Of a stretch of 60,564 nt of DNA, positions 17,212 to 25,981 are shown piece after piece. This DNA is from Deltaproteobacteria bacterium. Its GTDB lineage: Bacteria > Myxococcota_A > Polyangia > HGW-17 > JAJRWW01. Position numbers and translations under genes: made by a program. The stretch covers positions 1-60,564 of the forward strand of contig JAOZUO010000026.1 in NCBI GenBank assembly GCA_029938605.1, given 5' to 3'. The notes below the pieces were generated by a model, which was not told the origin of the DNA, ran no database searches, and was given only the letters and a program-made list of their open reading frames with translations. The stretch's first letter is position 1; each line of letters begins with the position of its first letter.

Positions 17212-18891
17212 ATGACAGAGCTGGTCTTTCTCCAGGACATGGTCATCATCCTGGCGGCGGCCGTGGCGGTGGTCGCGTTTTTGCGAGCTCTGCAAGTGCC
17301 GTCCATCGCCGGGTTCATCGTGGCGGGGACGGTGGTCGGCCCCAACGCTCTGGGACTCGTCAAGGACCTTCACCAGGTGGAGGTCCTCGCGGAGATCGGC
17401 GTTGTGCTCCTCCTGTTCGGCATCGGGCTCGAGCTCTCCCTGAGCCGGGTGCGTCGACTCTGGCGGCCCATCGTCCTGGGAGGCGCCACCCAGGTGGGCG
17501 TCACCATCCTGGTGGTCGTTGGTATCAGCATGGCCTGCGGAAGGGGTCTGCCGTCGGGGCTGCTCCTCGGCTTCATCTTCGCGGTGTCGAGCACCGCCAT
17601 TGTCCTTGGGGGCCTGTCCAGCCGGGGAGAGCTCGAGACGCCCCATGGTCGACTGGCCCTGGGGATTCTGATCTTCCAGGATCTGTGTGTCGTGCCCATG
17701 GTCCTGGTGGTCCCGGCTCTGGGGAACAACGCCGGCAGCGGTAAGAGCGTGTTGGTTCAGCTCCTGACGGCCGCGGCCGTGATTACCGGTGTGCTGGTGG
17801 CGGCGCGGCTGGTGGTGCCGCGTTTTCTCGAGGCCATCGCCCGAACCCGGAAGCGCGATCTCTTCATCCTCGCCGTCTTTCTGATCTGCCTCGGAACCGC
17901 CTGGGCAGTGTCCAAGGTGGGCGTCTCCCTCGCCCTCGGCGCGTTCCTCGCCGGCCTGGTGGTGTCCGGGAGCCGGTACCGCGAGCAGGCCATCTCCGAT
18001 CTCGTCCCCCTGCGCGACATTCTCGCCAGCGTGTTCTTCGTCTCCATCGGCATGCTGCTGGATCTCCGGAGTGTGCTGGACCATCTGCTCCCCATTCTGG
18101 GTCTCTTCGCCGCCATCATACTGGGCAAGTTCATCATCATCTTTGTCGCCTCTACCATCATGAGGCTGCCGGTGCGCGTGGGGATCCTGACCGCGGCTTC
18201 TTTGTCCCAGGTGGGGGAGTTCTCCTTTGTCCTTCTGATCGCCGCTACAGGGACAGGCCTGCTGGAAGAGCCCCTTCGAAGCAATCTCACCGTGGCGATC
18301 ATCCTCTCCATGTTGGCCACGCCCTTTGGGCTCGCCCTGGGACCGCAGCTGGCGGCTGGATTGTCGAAGCTCAACCCCCTGATCCGTCTTCTCCAGGTGA
18401 AGACCACGGCGGAGAGGCCAGACACCGACACCGAGCCGCTGAAAAATCACGTCATCATCGCCGGGTACGGCCTGACCGGTCGAAACCTGGTCCGCTCGCT
18501 CAAGCAGATCGGCGCTCGATACATCATCGTAGACCTCAACACCGAGAATGTTCGTGAGGCGGCGGGGCAGGGGGAGCCGGCCTTCTTCGGCGACGTGACA
18601 AGCGCTGAGGTGCTCGAGCATCTTGAGATCGCCGAGGCGAAGCACCTCGTTATTGCCATCAACGATCCGGACGCGACGGCTCGTACGACCCGGGCAGCCC
18701 GACTCGTAGCGCCGGATCTTCGGATCACGGTGCGCACCGCCTTTTACACCGACATGAATCGCCTGGTGGATGCCGGTGCCACCTATGTGGTCGCCGCGGA
18801 AGCCGCGGCAGCGGACGCCATGGTCGATCGCGTCCTAAAATGCTTTGACGACAACGTCGACGATAACGTCGACGACGACTCGGAGAAGTAG
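17212..18891 (+). CDS. CPA2 cation:proton antiporter with RCK/TrkA-N domain (KefB/KefC-like)
   Basis: The ATG at 17212 (MTELVFLQDMVIIL) starts the first membrane helix; the frame upstream to 17059 is non-coding. The 559-residue protein has about 12 membrane segments, including VLAEIGVVLLLFGIGLELSL and ALGAFLAGLVVSG. A Rossmann RCK domain follows, opening HVIIAGYGLTGRNLVRSL with GxGxxG and ending in YIIVDLN. It probably moves K+ or Na+ against H+ under nucleotide control. The C-terminus ends in an acidic Asp/Asn/Val repeat (DDNVDDNVDDDSEK) encoded by GAC-type repeats. Confidence 0.9.
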   Translation: MTELVFLQDMVIILAAAVAVVAFLRALQVPSIAGFIVAGTVVGPNALGLVKDLHQVEVLAEIGVVLLLFGIGLELSLSRVRRLWRPIVLGGATQVGVTILVVVGISMACGRGLPSGLLLGFIFAVSSTAIVLGGLSSRGELETPHGRLALGILIFQDLCVVPMVLVVPALGNNAGSGKSVLVQLLTAAAVITGVLVAARLVVPRFLEAIARTRKRDLFILAVFLICLGTAWAVSKVGVSLALGAFLAGLVVSGSRYREQAISDLVPLRDILASVFFVSIGMLLDLRSVLDHLLPILGLFAAIILGKFIIIFVASTIMRLPVRVGILTAASLSQVGEFSFVLLIAATGTGLLEEPLRSNLTVAIILSMLATPFGLALGPQLAAGLSKLNPLIRLLQVKTTAERPDTDTEPLKNHVIIAGYGLTGRNLVRSLKQIGARYIIVDLNTENVREAAGQGEPAFFGDVTSAEVLEHLEIAEAKHLVIAINDPDATARTTRAARLVAPDLRITVRTAFYTDMNRLVDAGATYVVAAEAAAADAMVDRVLKCFDDNVDDNVDDDSEK

Positions 18892-18919
18892 CATCGGGCG
18901 TGGCTTCGGCACCGGGGAC

Positions 18920-20950
18920 TCAGTCGCCGTCCAGCACCTGACGGATCTTTTGGCGCAGGCCGGGCAGGGTGAAGGGCTTGGCGATGAAATGGACGCTGTC
19001 ATCCAGCACGTTGTGCTGCCCGAGGGCGTCGTCGGTATAGCCAGACATGAAGACCACCTTCATGTCTGGGTAGGTCTCGGCCAGGCGGTCGGCGAGGTTC
19101 CTGCCGCTCATCTTGGGCATCACGACATCGGTGAGCACGAGCTGGATATCGTCCCCGTGAGCCTCACATTCGAGCAGCGCTTCGCCGCCATTGGCGGCGG
19201 TAATCACATGGTAGCCGGAGGACTCGAGAATGCGGTGAGCCAGCTTGCGTACGCCCTCCTCATCCTCGACGACCAGAATCGTCTCGCTTCCCTGTAGATT
19301 CGTGTTGTCGGCAACGGATCGCCGTGCCGTCTTCTCGGCATCAACCCAAGGCAGAAACACCTGGAAGGTCGTACCCTGGTCGGGGGCGCTCTGGACCTGG
19401 ATGTGGCCTCCGCTCTGCCGGATGATGCCGTACACCGTGGCGAGCCCCAGCCCCGTCCCAGCGCCCTTCTCCTTGGTCGTGAAGAAGGGCTCGAAGATCT
19501 GCTCCTTGACCTCGGAGGTCATTCCGGCGCCGTCGTCGACGACGGCCAGCATCACGTACCGGCCGGCGACGGCGTCTGCGTGCCTGCTCGCGTACTGCAC
19601 ATCCAAATCGACGTTGGCGGTCTTCAGGGTGAGTGTGCCGCCGGTGGGCATGGCGTCCCGGGCGTTCACCACCAGGTTCATGATCACCTGCTCAATCTGG
19701 CCGGGATCGGCGGTGATCCGATGGAGTCCATCTCCGGGGGAAATGGAAAACTCGATGTCCTCACCGATGAGGCGCACGAGCATTTTCTCCAAGCCGCCGA
19801 CCACCTCATTCAGGTCCAGGATCCTGGGCTCCAGAAGCTGCTTGCGACCAAACGCGAGGAGCTGGCGGGTCAGGGCGGTGGCCCGTTGGCCGGCCACCAG
19901 GATCTGCTCGATGTCGGCCCTCGTTGGGTGATCGACGGGCAGGTCATCCACGGCAAACTGGGCGTAGCTGTTGATCACCGTGAGCAGGTTGTTGAAGTCG
20001 TGGGCCACACCGCCGGCGAGCCTCCCTACGGCTTCCATCTTCTGGGCCTGCCGGAACTGCTCCTCGAGCCGGTCCCTCTCCTCCTCGAGGCGAACGCGTT
20101 CGGTGATGTCCTGCACCATGCCCACCGACTGAACGATCGCCCCTGTAGCATCCCGGTAGTGGATACACTTCTCGTGGACGTGGCGTACTTCGCCGGTGGT
20201 CTTGCGAATCACCCGGTGCACGATCTCGTAATCATCTCTCTCCTCTTTCAAGGAGGTGGAATAGGCGCTGTCCACCGCGACGCGATCTTCCGGGTGAACG
20301 CGGTCCATAAAAGACTCGTAGGTGGGCTGAAAAACCTGTCGAGTCAGCCCGAAGATGCGGAAGACCTCGTCGGACCAGGTGAGCTGGTGGGTGGTCACGT
20401 CGAGGCTCCAACTGCCCACATGAGCGATCTTCTGCGATTCGGACAGTAGCCGTTGGCTCTCGCTCAGCGCCTGGGAGGCAACCAAGCGCTCGGTCTCGTC
20501 GCTGTAGACAGTGACCAACTCACCGGTGTGGAGCTTGTAGACGTAGTTATTTCGATAGAAGCCCAGTTTGTCGTCCTGGTAGAAACTGACCGGATGTCGT
20601 TCCGGCTTCCCCGTCCGCCATACCCGTCGGAAGACCTCGAGGAGCCCGAAATTCCTCATCCCCGGATACACCTCGGTGACCCGCTTTCCAAGGGCATCTT
20701 CCCGGGGGACGCCATCCATGGCTTCCCCGGCCCGGTTGTAGTCCAAGAAGACAAAATCATCGCCATCGTCCACGGCCTCGTAGATGGCGACGCCTTCGCT
20801 CATGTTGTCGAACAGATCTTTGTACTTCTCTTCGCGGAACGGATCTTTCAACTGTGCGGATTCCAACGCCCGAATCTGTCCCCTCGCATCGCGCTGCTCG
20901 GCGACCAGCTCGGCGATCAGCTCGGCCCTGGTTTTCTGCTCATCCTTCAT
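18920..20950 (-). CDS. hybrid histidine kinase with two PAS domains and a C-terminal receiver
   Basis: This 676-residue protein has no membrane segment, so it senses inside the cell. A coiled N-terminus is followed by a PAS domain ([17 protein letters not shown]), a second PAS/PAC ([16 protein letters not shown] to [13 protein letters not shown]), a short coiled coil, HisKA with phosphorylated His in [12 protein letters not shown], and HATPase with [16 protein letters not shown] and GTGLGLATV. The C-terminal receiver holds the acidic pair VVEDEEG and phosphoacceptor Asp in [13 protein letters not shown]. This is a common deltaproteobacterial architecture. No partner regulator is adjacent, so its output is unknown. 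Confidence 0.9.
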   Translation of the reverse strand: MKDEQKTRAELIAELVAEQRDARGQIRALESAQLKDPFREEKYKDLFDNMSEGVAIYEAVDDGDDFVFLDYNRAGEAMDGVPREDALGKRVTEVYPGMRNFGLLEVFRRVWRTGKPERHPVSFYQDDKLGFYRNNYVYKLHTGELVTVYSDETERLVASQALSESQRLLSESQKIAHVGSWSLDVTTHQLTWSDEVFRIFGLTRQVFQPTYESFMDRVHPEDRVAVDSAYSTSLKEERDDYEIVHRVIRKTTGEVRHVHEKCIHYRDATGAIVQSVGMVQDITERVRLEEERDRLEEQFRQAQKMEAVGRLAGGVAHDFNNLLTVINSYAQFAVDDLPVDHPTRADIEQILVAGQRATALTRQLLAFGRKQLLEPRILDLNEVVGGLEKMLVRLIGEDIEFSISPGDGLHRITADPGQIEQVIMNLVVNARDAMPTGGTLTLKTANVDLDVQYASRHADAVAGRYVMLAVVDDGAGMTSEVKEQIFEPFFTTKEKGAGTGLGLATVYGIIRQSGGHIQVQSAPDQGTTFQVFLPWVDAEKTARRSVADNTNLQGSETILVVEDEEGVRKLAHRILESSGYHVITAANGGEALLECEAHGDDIQLVLTDVVMPKMSGRNLADRLAETYPDMKVVFMSGYTDDALGQHNVLDDSVHFIAKPFTLPGLRQKIRQVLDGD

Positions 20951-21069
20951 GGTATGGCCGGCGCAGCCGAAGATCGCATGGTACTCCCCTCCAGGGCCAC
21001 GAGATGAAATAGTACCATTTTCCAGGAGTTTCGTCTGCGGCTTGATGACCGCGAGACAGGCGCCGGTCT

Positions 21070-22026
21070 TCAGCGCATCCGTTTTTTGAAGTGGACGCGG
21101 TTTGAGTGGGCGATCATTCGATTGAACTTGGCGATGACCTTTTTCCAGAAATATTGCACTGACTTGGGGTTTCCTCGTCCGAGCTTCTTCGCGACCCGGA
21201 GGACCTCGCGGCTGTAGAGCTTGAGGTACGTGACATAGCTGCGGAAGCCGGACACCGAGGCGTTGCGCTTGTGCTTCTTCGCCACCTTATCCATCTTGAT
21301 GAGCAGCCTCTCGAAGCCCAGGGCCGCCTTGAGCACCCGCTTCACGTTTGGCGACCGCGTGCCCAGCTCAGCCCGGACGAGGCGCAGGGTCCGTCGTGCC
21401 TCCCGGGGACCCACATGGTGGTAGTAGCGCATGTTCAGGCCATAACGGCGCCGGATCTGCTTGCGCATGGCGACATCCACATCTTTCTGGATGCGGTCCA
21501 CCTCGCTGCGAATCACGGCGTCCGCCTTGAAAAATGCGGTGAAGGCCTTCATGAGCCTGGCGTGGTAGCGTCGCCCTTTCTTGCAGTGGTCGAGCTTGTA
21601 CCGTCGGGTGGTGTAGTAGCTGCTCAGCTTCCCCGTGAGCTTCTTCAGGATGAACGCCGCCCGACAGTAGCGTTTTCCGGCCTTCTCCAGGACCCGCAGT
21701 CGCGGGCGCTTCCGGCTCGCCCGCTTAATGCTCTTGCAGGCGGGCTTGGCCCTGACGTGCCCCAGGGAGATGCCCCGCTCTCGACACGTGGGCCCGGCCT
21801 TCTTGTCCCGCATGTTCGTCGTGTAGAACCGGTAGGAGTGCCTCACATTCTTAGACAGGATATTGAGCCCATAGATGTACGCCCCCATCTTCTTGAGGGT
21901 CTTCTTAGGGTTCCCCCGGCGCCGCGCCTCCGCGTCGCCAACCACCCCCACCCCCAGAGCCATAGCCAGTACCAAAACGATCGCTCCCGCCCGCCCCAAA
22001 TCCTGCCTGATCAGTCGATTCCTCAT
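21070..22026 (-). CDS. hypothetical exported basic protein
   Basis: I chose the ATG at 22026 (MRNRLIRQDLGRAG), which gives a signal peptide with core AIVLVLAMALGVGVVG and an AEA-like cleavage site; the ATG at 22089 would add 21 residues. The 318-residue product is extremely basic (Lys/Arg) and helical, with Tyr-rich stretches (YKLYSREVLRVAKKLG is typical in style). I see no catalytic motif. The divergent gene at 22232 encodes another basic exported protein, so the two may be functionally linked. Confidence 0.6.
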   Translation of the reverse strand: MRNRLIRQDLGRAGAIVLVLAMALGVGVVGDAEARRRGNPKKTLKKMGAYIYGLNILSKNVRHSYRFYTTNMRDKKAGPTCRERGISLGHVRAKPACKSIKRASRKRPRLRVLEKAGKRYCRAAFILKKLTGKLSSYYTTRRYKLDHCKKGRRYHARLMKAFTAFFKADAVIRSEVDRIQKDVDVAMRKQIRRRYGLNMRYYHHVGPREARRTLRLVRAELGTRSPNVKRVLKAALGFERLLIKMDKVAKKHKRNASVSGFRSYVTYLKLYSREVLRVAKKLGRGNPKSVQYFWKKVIAKFNRMIAHSNRVHFKKRMR

Positions 22027-22231
22027 GCCGTTGCTCCTCTTGTTCGATGTCGCGGATTCACTATTGGTGGGCAACTCCATTTGTCGCATGAGCCGAAAGG
22101 CTGGTCAAACGCACTCGACAATGACGCGCCTCCTCAATGCCGATGACCAAGGTAGCCGGGACAGGCCGGCGAGAAGTTGTGGTATCTATGAGTCCAGCGG
22201 GTGCACAGAACCCCTGCGGAGGTTACCAGGC

Positions 22232-22636
22232 ATGACTGCGCGATGGATAATCGGGCTGGGGCTGCTCACGGTAGCGAGCGGAGGCGCTCCAGGGTGCTCT
22301 AAAAATGCGAGCACAAAAAAAAAGCCGCTAAAGAAGCCGTTCACCTGCGAGCGGTTCGAGCTACGGACCCAGCAGTGCAAAAAGCAGTTGCTCGCAGCCG
22401 TGAAGCAGCGCATGGAGTCTAGCGCCGCGGCCAAGGCCCCTGACGCGAAGCTGCAGTACAAGATGTTCGAGTACCGTCTGCTGAAGAATTTCCGCACCCG
22501 GAAGGCGACGAAGCTCTGCGAGCGCTACCGTCGAATGAGCCGCCGCGGGGACCGCAAGTACCTGGCGAACATGAAGGATTGCTATGGTCGAAAGGGGTGT
22601 CGGGCCTTTGCCCGCTGCTCTCTGTCGATCTGGTAG
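22232..22636 (+). CDS. small basic lipoprotein
   Basis: The ATG at 22232 (MTARWIIGLGLLTVAS) gives a signal peptide ending in SGGAPGCSK, a plausible lipobox; upstream frame to 21875 is non-coding. The 134-residue product is Lys-rich just after the lipobox and contains about six cysteines in helical context (CERFELRTQQCKKQ, LCERYRRM, DCYGRKGCRAFARC). It resembles small myxobacterial Cys-containing lipoproteins of unknown function. Confidence 0.6.
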   Translation: MTARWIIGLGLLTVASGGAPGCSKNASTKKKPLKKPFTCERFELRTQQCKKQLLAAVKQRMESSAAAKAPDAKLQYKMFEYRLLKNFRTRKATKLCERYRRMSRRGDRKYLANMKDCYGRKGCRAFARCSLSIW

Positions 22637-22666
22637 AAGCTGGTGCGCGCTGCGAGGCGTGGCGAC

Positions 22667-24250
22667 TCAGGACGCGCGGCGACGACGAAGGCGACGGCGC
22701 CCCAACAGCAAGACCAGCAGCAGCCCCATCCACAGCGGCGCCCCGCCCGCGCCGGTGGTGCGACAGCTGCACCCCGAATCCGCGGCGCCGGGATCGGTGC
22801 CCCCCGCGTCGGGTTGCGCCGTGGCGCCGTCGGGCTGAGGTTGGGTCGCGCTGTCCGGTCCGGGTACCGCGGCGTCGAGCTGAGGTTGGGTGCCGCTGTC
22901 CGGTTCCGGGACTCCGGCGTCCGGCTGAGGCTGGGTGCTGCAGTTGTCCGCGGTCTTGGTGATCACGATGGAGTCGATGATCTGGTTGGTCTGCGGGTAC
23001 GCCGCCCAGGTCTCTAAGGTCGCGGTCTCGTCATCGATGGACACGAGGATGTAGTGGTGATCGCCCGAGCACTCGGCGCGCCCGTCGGGGGTGCCACACA
23101 GAACGCCGGGAATGGTGAAGGCCCCGGCGCCGCCGGACACGTAGTACACCGTGCCGGTGGAGAAGTCGTTCGTGGGGCAGGGGTCGTTGGATCCGGGATT
23201 GCCTTGCGCGGAGCAGTTCGAAGGCTCCCAGCGCTCGTACCAGTGGTTGTGACTGGTGAAGACCGCGTCCACGTGGTGGGCGTCGATGACCGGAACGAAC
23301 GCGGCGTTCTGGTCCTCTTCGTTGGGCTCGTGGCTGATGGAGAAGAACACCTCGTGGGTGTAGGTGGGCTTGTGATAGTAGACGAACTTCCACTTGCGCG
23401 GGTTCTGGGTGAGCACGTCGTCCATCCAGTCCGCCTGGTCCTGAAACGGGATCGCCCCCCCGCTGAACCCCTGGGTAGACAGGGAGATGAAGATGGCGTT
23501 GCCGTAGGTGAAGTAGTAGTAGTCCTCGGTCCCACTGCCGTAGGTGCCCCCGGAGCGTGGCAGGGCAAAGATCTGGTTGTAGTTGGCCGTGTCCCCTTCG
23601 CCCGGGCCGTTGTCGTGGTTGCCGATGCAGGGCATGAACGGGATGCCCGCGGCCACGGGCGAGGTCCAGCCCAGGAAGTCCACCCACTGACCGATGTCGT
23701 CGCCCTCGATCACCAGGTCCCCCCCGTTGATCACGAAGCCCGGTCCATGCTGCGCCGATTCGGCCAGGATCTGCGGCCAGTTCTCACCCCCACCGAAGGT
23801 CGGGTCCGGCCGGTTGTCACCCACGAACACGAAGCTGAAGACGCCACACAGCGGGTTCTGCACCGGCCCCGTGGTGAAGGACTTCTCCTGGGAGTAGCCG
23901 TCGGTGAGGTCACCGGCGATGTAGTAGTAGGTCGTGTCCGGCGTCAACCCGGTGAGCTCCACCTCATGGACAAAGCCCAGGGCGCCCGCGGCCGGCGCGG
24001 ACACGCCGGTGACAGTGATCGTGTACAGCCCCGAGGAAGTGCCGCACTGCACCTCGGTAGTCGGGCTCCCCGCCGGCGTGTTCCACGCGACCGTCATGGA
24101 GGTGCTGGTGTCCCCCGTGTAGGACAGCCGCACGCTCGTCGGTGCCGCCAGAGCAGCGCCGCCGGGGCTCCACAGGACTGCGCATAACACTGCCGCTGCA
24201 AGGACCGGGACCGACCGCTCGCTCCGTGAGTTACCCTGGATACCTCTCAT
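22667..24250 (-). CDS. secreted purple-acid-phosphatase-like metallophosphoesterase with MYXO-CTERM-like tail
   Basis: I prefer the ATG at 24250 (MRGIQGNSRS), which has an AGGTGA about 6 bases upstream; a GTG at 24259 adds three residues. After a signal peptide comes a fibronectin-type purple acid phosphatase N-terminal domain (VRLSYTGDTSTSMTVAW). The metallophosphoesterase core has FVFVGDNRPD, INGGDLVIEGDD, CIGNHDNG and FTSHNHWYERWEP, which supply the two-metal ligands. A Pro/Gln/Asp linker repeat leads to a tail with GCSCRTTG, a hydrophobic helix and RRRLRRRRAS, a MYXO-CTERM-type signal processed by myxosortase. It probably hydrolyses phosphate esters at the cell surface. Confidence 0.85.
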   Translation of the reverse strand: MRGIQGNSRSERSVPVLAAAVLCAVLWSPGGAALAAPTSVRLSYTGDTSTSMTVAWNTPAGSPTTEVQCGTSSGLYTITVTGVSAPAAGALGFVHEVELTGLTPDTTYYYIAGDLTDGYSQEKSFTTGPVQNPLCGVFSFVFVGDNRPDPTFGGGENWPQILAESAQHGPGFVINGGDLVIEGDDIGQWVDFLGWTSPVAAGIPFMPCIGNHDNGPGEGDTANYNQIFALPRSGGTYGSGTEDYYYFTYGNAIFISLSTQGFSGGAIPFQDQADWMDDVLTQNPRKWKFVYYHKPTYTHEVFFSISHEPNEEDQNAAFVPVIDAHHVDAVFTSHNHWYERWEPSNCSAQGNPGSNDPCPTNDFSTGTVYYVSGGAGAFTIPGVLCGTPDGRAECSGDHHYILVSIDDETATLETWAAYPQTNQIIDSIVITKTADNCSTQPQPDAGVPEPDSGTQPQLDAAVPGPDSATQPQPDGATAQPDAGGTDPGAADSGCSCRTTGAGGAPLWMGLLLVLLLGRRRLRRRRAS

Positions 24251-24470
24251 GGTGTTCACCTGTCTTCGCGTCTGAGACGATAAGGGACTTTGTGCATACT
24301 TTGGGCATTTGCTTAACTATGAGGGGGTGGGAGTTGGGGGTCAAGTGGTGAGGAACGGCAGCCTGAAGGGCTGTGAGGGGCTCTGGGGGTCCCGAGGGGG
24401 CCAAGTGACCGGGGTGGGGGAGGTCTCGGCGTGCCAAGATCAAATCCAGCCGCTCGCTGGTTAACACAAC
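24251..24470. other. intergenic region, nothing recognised
   Basis: This gap lies between the phosphatase-like gene and the first Rpn gene. It is partly G-rich (around 24320-24420) and shows no clear hairpin, gene or RNA. Confidence 0.4.
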
Positions 24471-24668
24471 TCAGTGCGTGAGCACTTGGACCTCCTTTAG
24501 GGGGAGGTCAGTGGCTTCGGCCACGTCGACGGGACTCATTCCGCGTGCCAACAGCTTGCGGGCAGTTTGCAGTAGGGCATCATGGCGTCCCTTCTGTTCG
24601 CCCTCGCGGCGTCCCTTCTGTTCGCCCTCGCGGCGTCCCTTTTCTATCAGCTGCTCTCCAACGGTCAT
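24471..24668 (-). CDS. predicted internal small protein (RpnS-like) of Rpn copy 1
   Basis: Inside the Rpn gene an in-frame ATG at 24668 is preceded by AAGGAG with a 6-base spacer, a near-ideal ribosome binding site. Translation from it would give a 65-residue protein: MTVGEQLIEKG, three copies of a GRREGEQK-type unit, then ALLQTARKLLARGMSPVDVAEATDLPLKEVQ, a helical C-terminus. The second Rpn gene keeps both the Shine-Dalgarno and the ATG at the same position. In E. coli such C-terminal proteins (RpnS) block the toxic full-length RpnL. Confidence 0.6.
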   Translation of the reverse strand: MTVGEQLIEKGRREGEQKGRREGEQKGRHDALLQTARKLLARGMSPVDVAEATDLPLKEVQVLTH

Positions 24669-25436
24669 CGGAATCTCCTTGGCCTCGTCTCCAAAGGGCG
24701 CAAAGAACTCTTCCAGCGCATTGACGGAGACTTCATCGTTCACCGTCATCATGTATCTTACCAAGAGCTTGACGTTGTGCAAACCAGGATCTCCGAGGGA
24801 GAACTCGGCTTGGAAATCATCCACCCAGTCTGGCAGCAGGTCGAGCAGCTCCCGAAGCCGGCCGTACTTGAACAGCAGCAATGTCAGACTGGCGATCCCT
24901 TGTCCGATGATCTTTTCGTCGGGGAGGTGTGCTACCTCGTTCAGCATGAACTGGAGCTTGGGAAGGAAGGGCCTCAGTGCGTCTACTGCCGCGGGGTCCA
25001 CCCCCTCCATGTCGAACAGCTCCCGCAGCTCGGTGGCCGCCGTCCAATCCTGCTCACCGTGGTACAGAACCAACGGCAGAATCGGCGGCAGCGACTTCTG
25101 CCCAGGATGCTCAATCAACCACTGATCCCACACCCGAAAGGCATATACGGCCATGCGGTAGGCCATCATGGAATCGTCGGTACTTTGATGCTCCCAGAGC
25201 ACGTAAAGAAGGAGCTCTCGGCCTTTCCTTTCGGATTCTTGGCGCCATGGGATCCGGTACAGTAGGTCCGTGTGGCGCTCGGAGAGCGCCTCATCCACAA
25301 AGCTACCTGGCACGTGACTCGCTCTCGATAGATCCAGCGCCACAATGATTTCCGCCGGCAGAAAACTCTCGAAGTGAGTGACTGCATTCGCCGGCTCCGA
25401 AAAGACAGCTTTGAACAGTTTATCGTGCCCACCCAT
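24471..25436 (-). CDS. Rpn family recombination-promoting nuclease (transposase_31-like), copy 1
   Basis: I chose the ATG at 25436 (MGGHDKLFKAVFSEP), which has AGGAG 7 bases upstream; earlier ATGs exist at 25454 and 25475. The 321-residue product shows the Rpn/transposase_31 PD-(D/E)XK core: D57 in SERHTDLLYR and the E-x-Q motif, E82 and Q84, in LYVLWEHQST. LPPILPLVLYHGEQDW is also diagnostic. Rpn proteins are DNA nucleases; in E. coli they are toxins with a C-terminal antitoxin made from an internal start and act against phage. An internal start is visible here too (see 24471-24668). A paralogue lies immediately upstream. Confidence 0.85.
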   Translation of the reverse strand: MGGHDKLFKAVFSEPANAVTHFESFLPAEIIVALDLSRASHVPGSFVDEALSERHTDLLYRIPWRQESERKGRELLLYVLWEHQSTDDSMMAYRMAVYAFRVWDQWLIEHPGQKSLPPILPLVLYHGEQDWTAATELRELFDMEGVDPAAVDALRPFLPKLQFMLNEVAHLPDEKIIGQGIASLTLLLFKYGRLRELLDLLPDWVDDFQAEFSLGDPGLHNVKLLVRYMMTVNDEVSVNALEEFFAPFGDEAKEIPMTVGEQLIEKGRREGEQKGRREGEQKGRHDALLQTARKLLARGMSPVDVAEATDLPLKEVQVLTH

Positions 25437-25798
25437 AACTATGCTCCTACCCATAGTTATCGGCGGATATGGCAACCGGTTGCTGGAATTCTTCGCCGCA
25501 GGGATTGGGTTTCAGGAAGGAGCGAATTAGCGACGGCTGATGAGCGCCTTAGATCATCAAGAATTTAGGCAGGGTGCGCAGGGACGCCGTAAACCAAAAA
25601 CCCCGCCGTTGGGCAGGGTTCTTGATTTGCTCCCCAAAGGAGCAGTTACACCAACTATCTTTCTGGAGATTCGTCAGATTCTCAAACGATCTTTCTCAGA
25701 AAGAGTGTTTATTCTTCTATAGATAGAAAACCGAGCATTTGAGTAGGTGCGATATGGCACCCCATACGAAAATGCTGACCATCGCTGGTTTACACAAC
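25437..25798. other. intergenic region between the two Rpn genes
   Basis: This 362-base gap holds the transcription terminator of the upstream (copy 2) Rpn gene at 25599-25620 and the promoter of copy 1. The part near 25660-25760 is A/T-rich compared with the surroundings. No gene was seen. Confidence 0.45.
25594..25622 (-). terminator. rho-independent terminator downstream of Rpn copy 2
   Basis: On the minus strand, AACCCTGCC, a 4-base loop CAAC and GGCGGGGTT form a 9-bp stem (one G-T pair) followed by TTTTGGTTT. It lies about 180 bases after the stop of the copy 2 Rpn gene and is oriented to end its transcript. The plus-strand reading lacks a T-run, so it works in one direction. Confidence 0.65.
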
Positions 25799-25981
25799 TC
25801 AGTGCGTGAGCGCCTGGACCTCTTCCAACGGCAGCGCGGTGGCCTCAGCAACTTCAGCAGGGGCCATTCCACGCGCAAGGAGTCGGCGGGCTGTCTGCAA
25901 CAAGGCTTCACGCCCTTCCTGCAGGCCCTTCTGCAGACCTTCCTTGAGGCCTTCTTCTCGCAACTGTTGCCCAATCGACAT
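25799..25981 (-). CDS. predicted internal small protein (RpnS-like) of Rpn copy 2
   Basis: An in-frame ATG at 25981 follows AAGGAG by 6 bases, exactly as in copy 1. The 60-residue product starts MSIGQQLREEG, continues with GLKEGLQKGLQEG repeats, and ends in ALLQTARRLLARGMAPAEVAEATALPLEEVQ. The flanking residues differ between copies (EIPMTVGEQ against ELPMSIGQQ) while the Lys-Glu codons AAG-GAG and the Met are kept, which suggests that the internal start is functional. Confidence 0.6.
   Translation of the reverse strand: MSIGQQLREEGLKEGLQKGLQEGREALLQTARRLLARGMAPAEVAEATALPLEEVQALTH

Noticed and set aside
17167..18645. 492-codon minus-strand frame
   Set aside because: It is antisense to the antiporter gene and highly charged without any family motif.
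23054..24187. 377-codon plus-strand frame
   Set aside because: It is antisense to the phosphatase-like gene, whose metal-binding motifs are intact.
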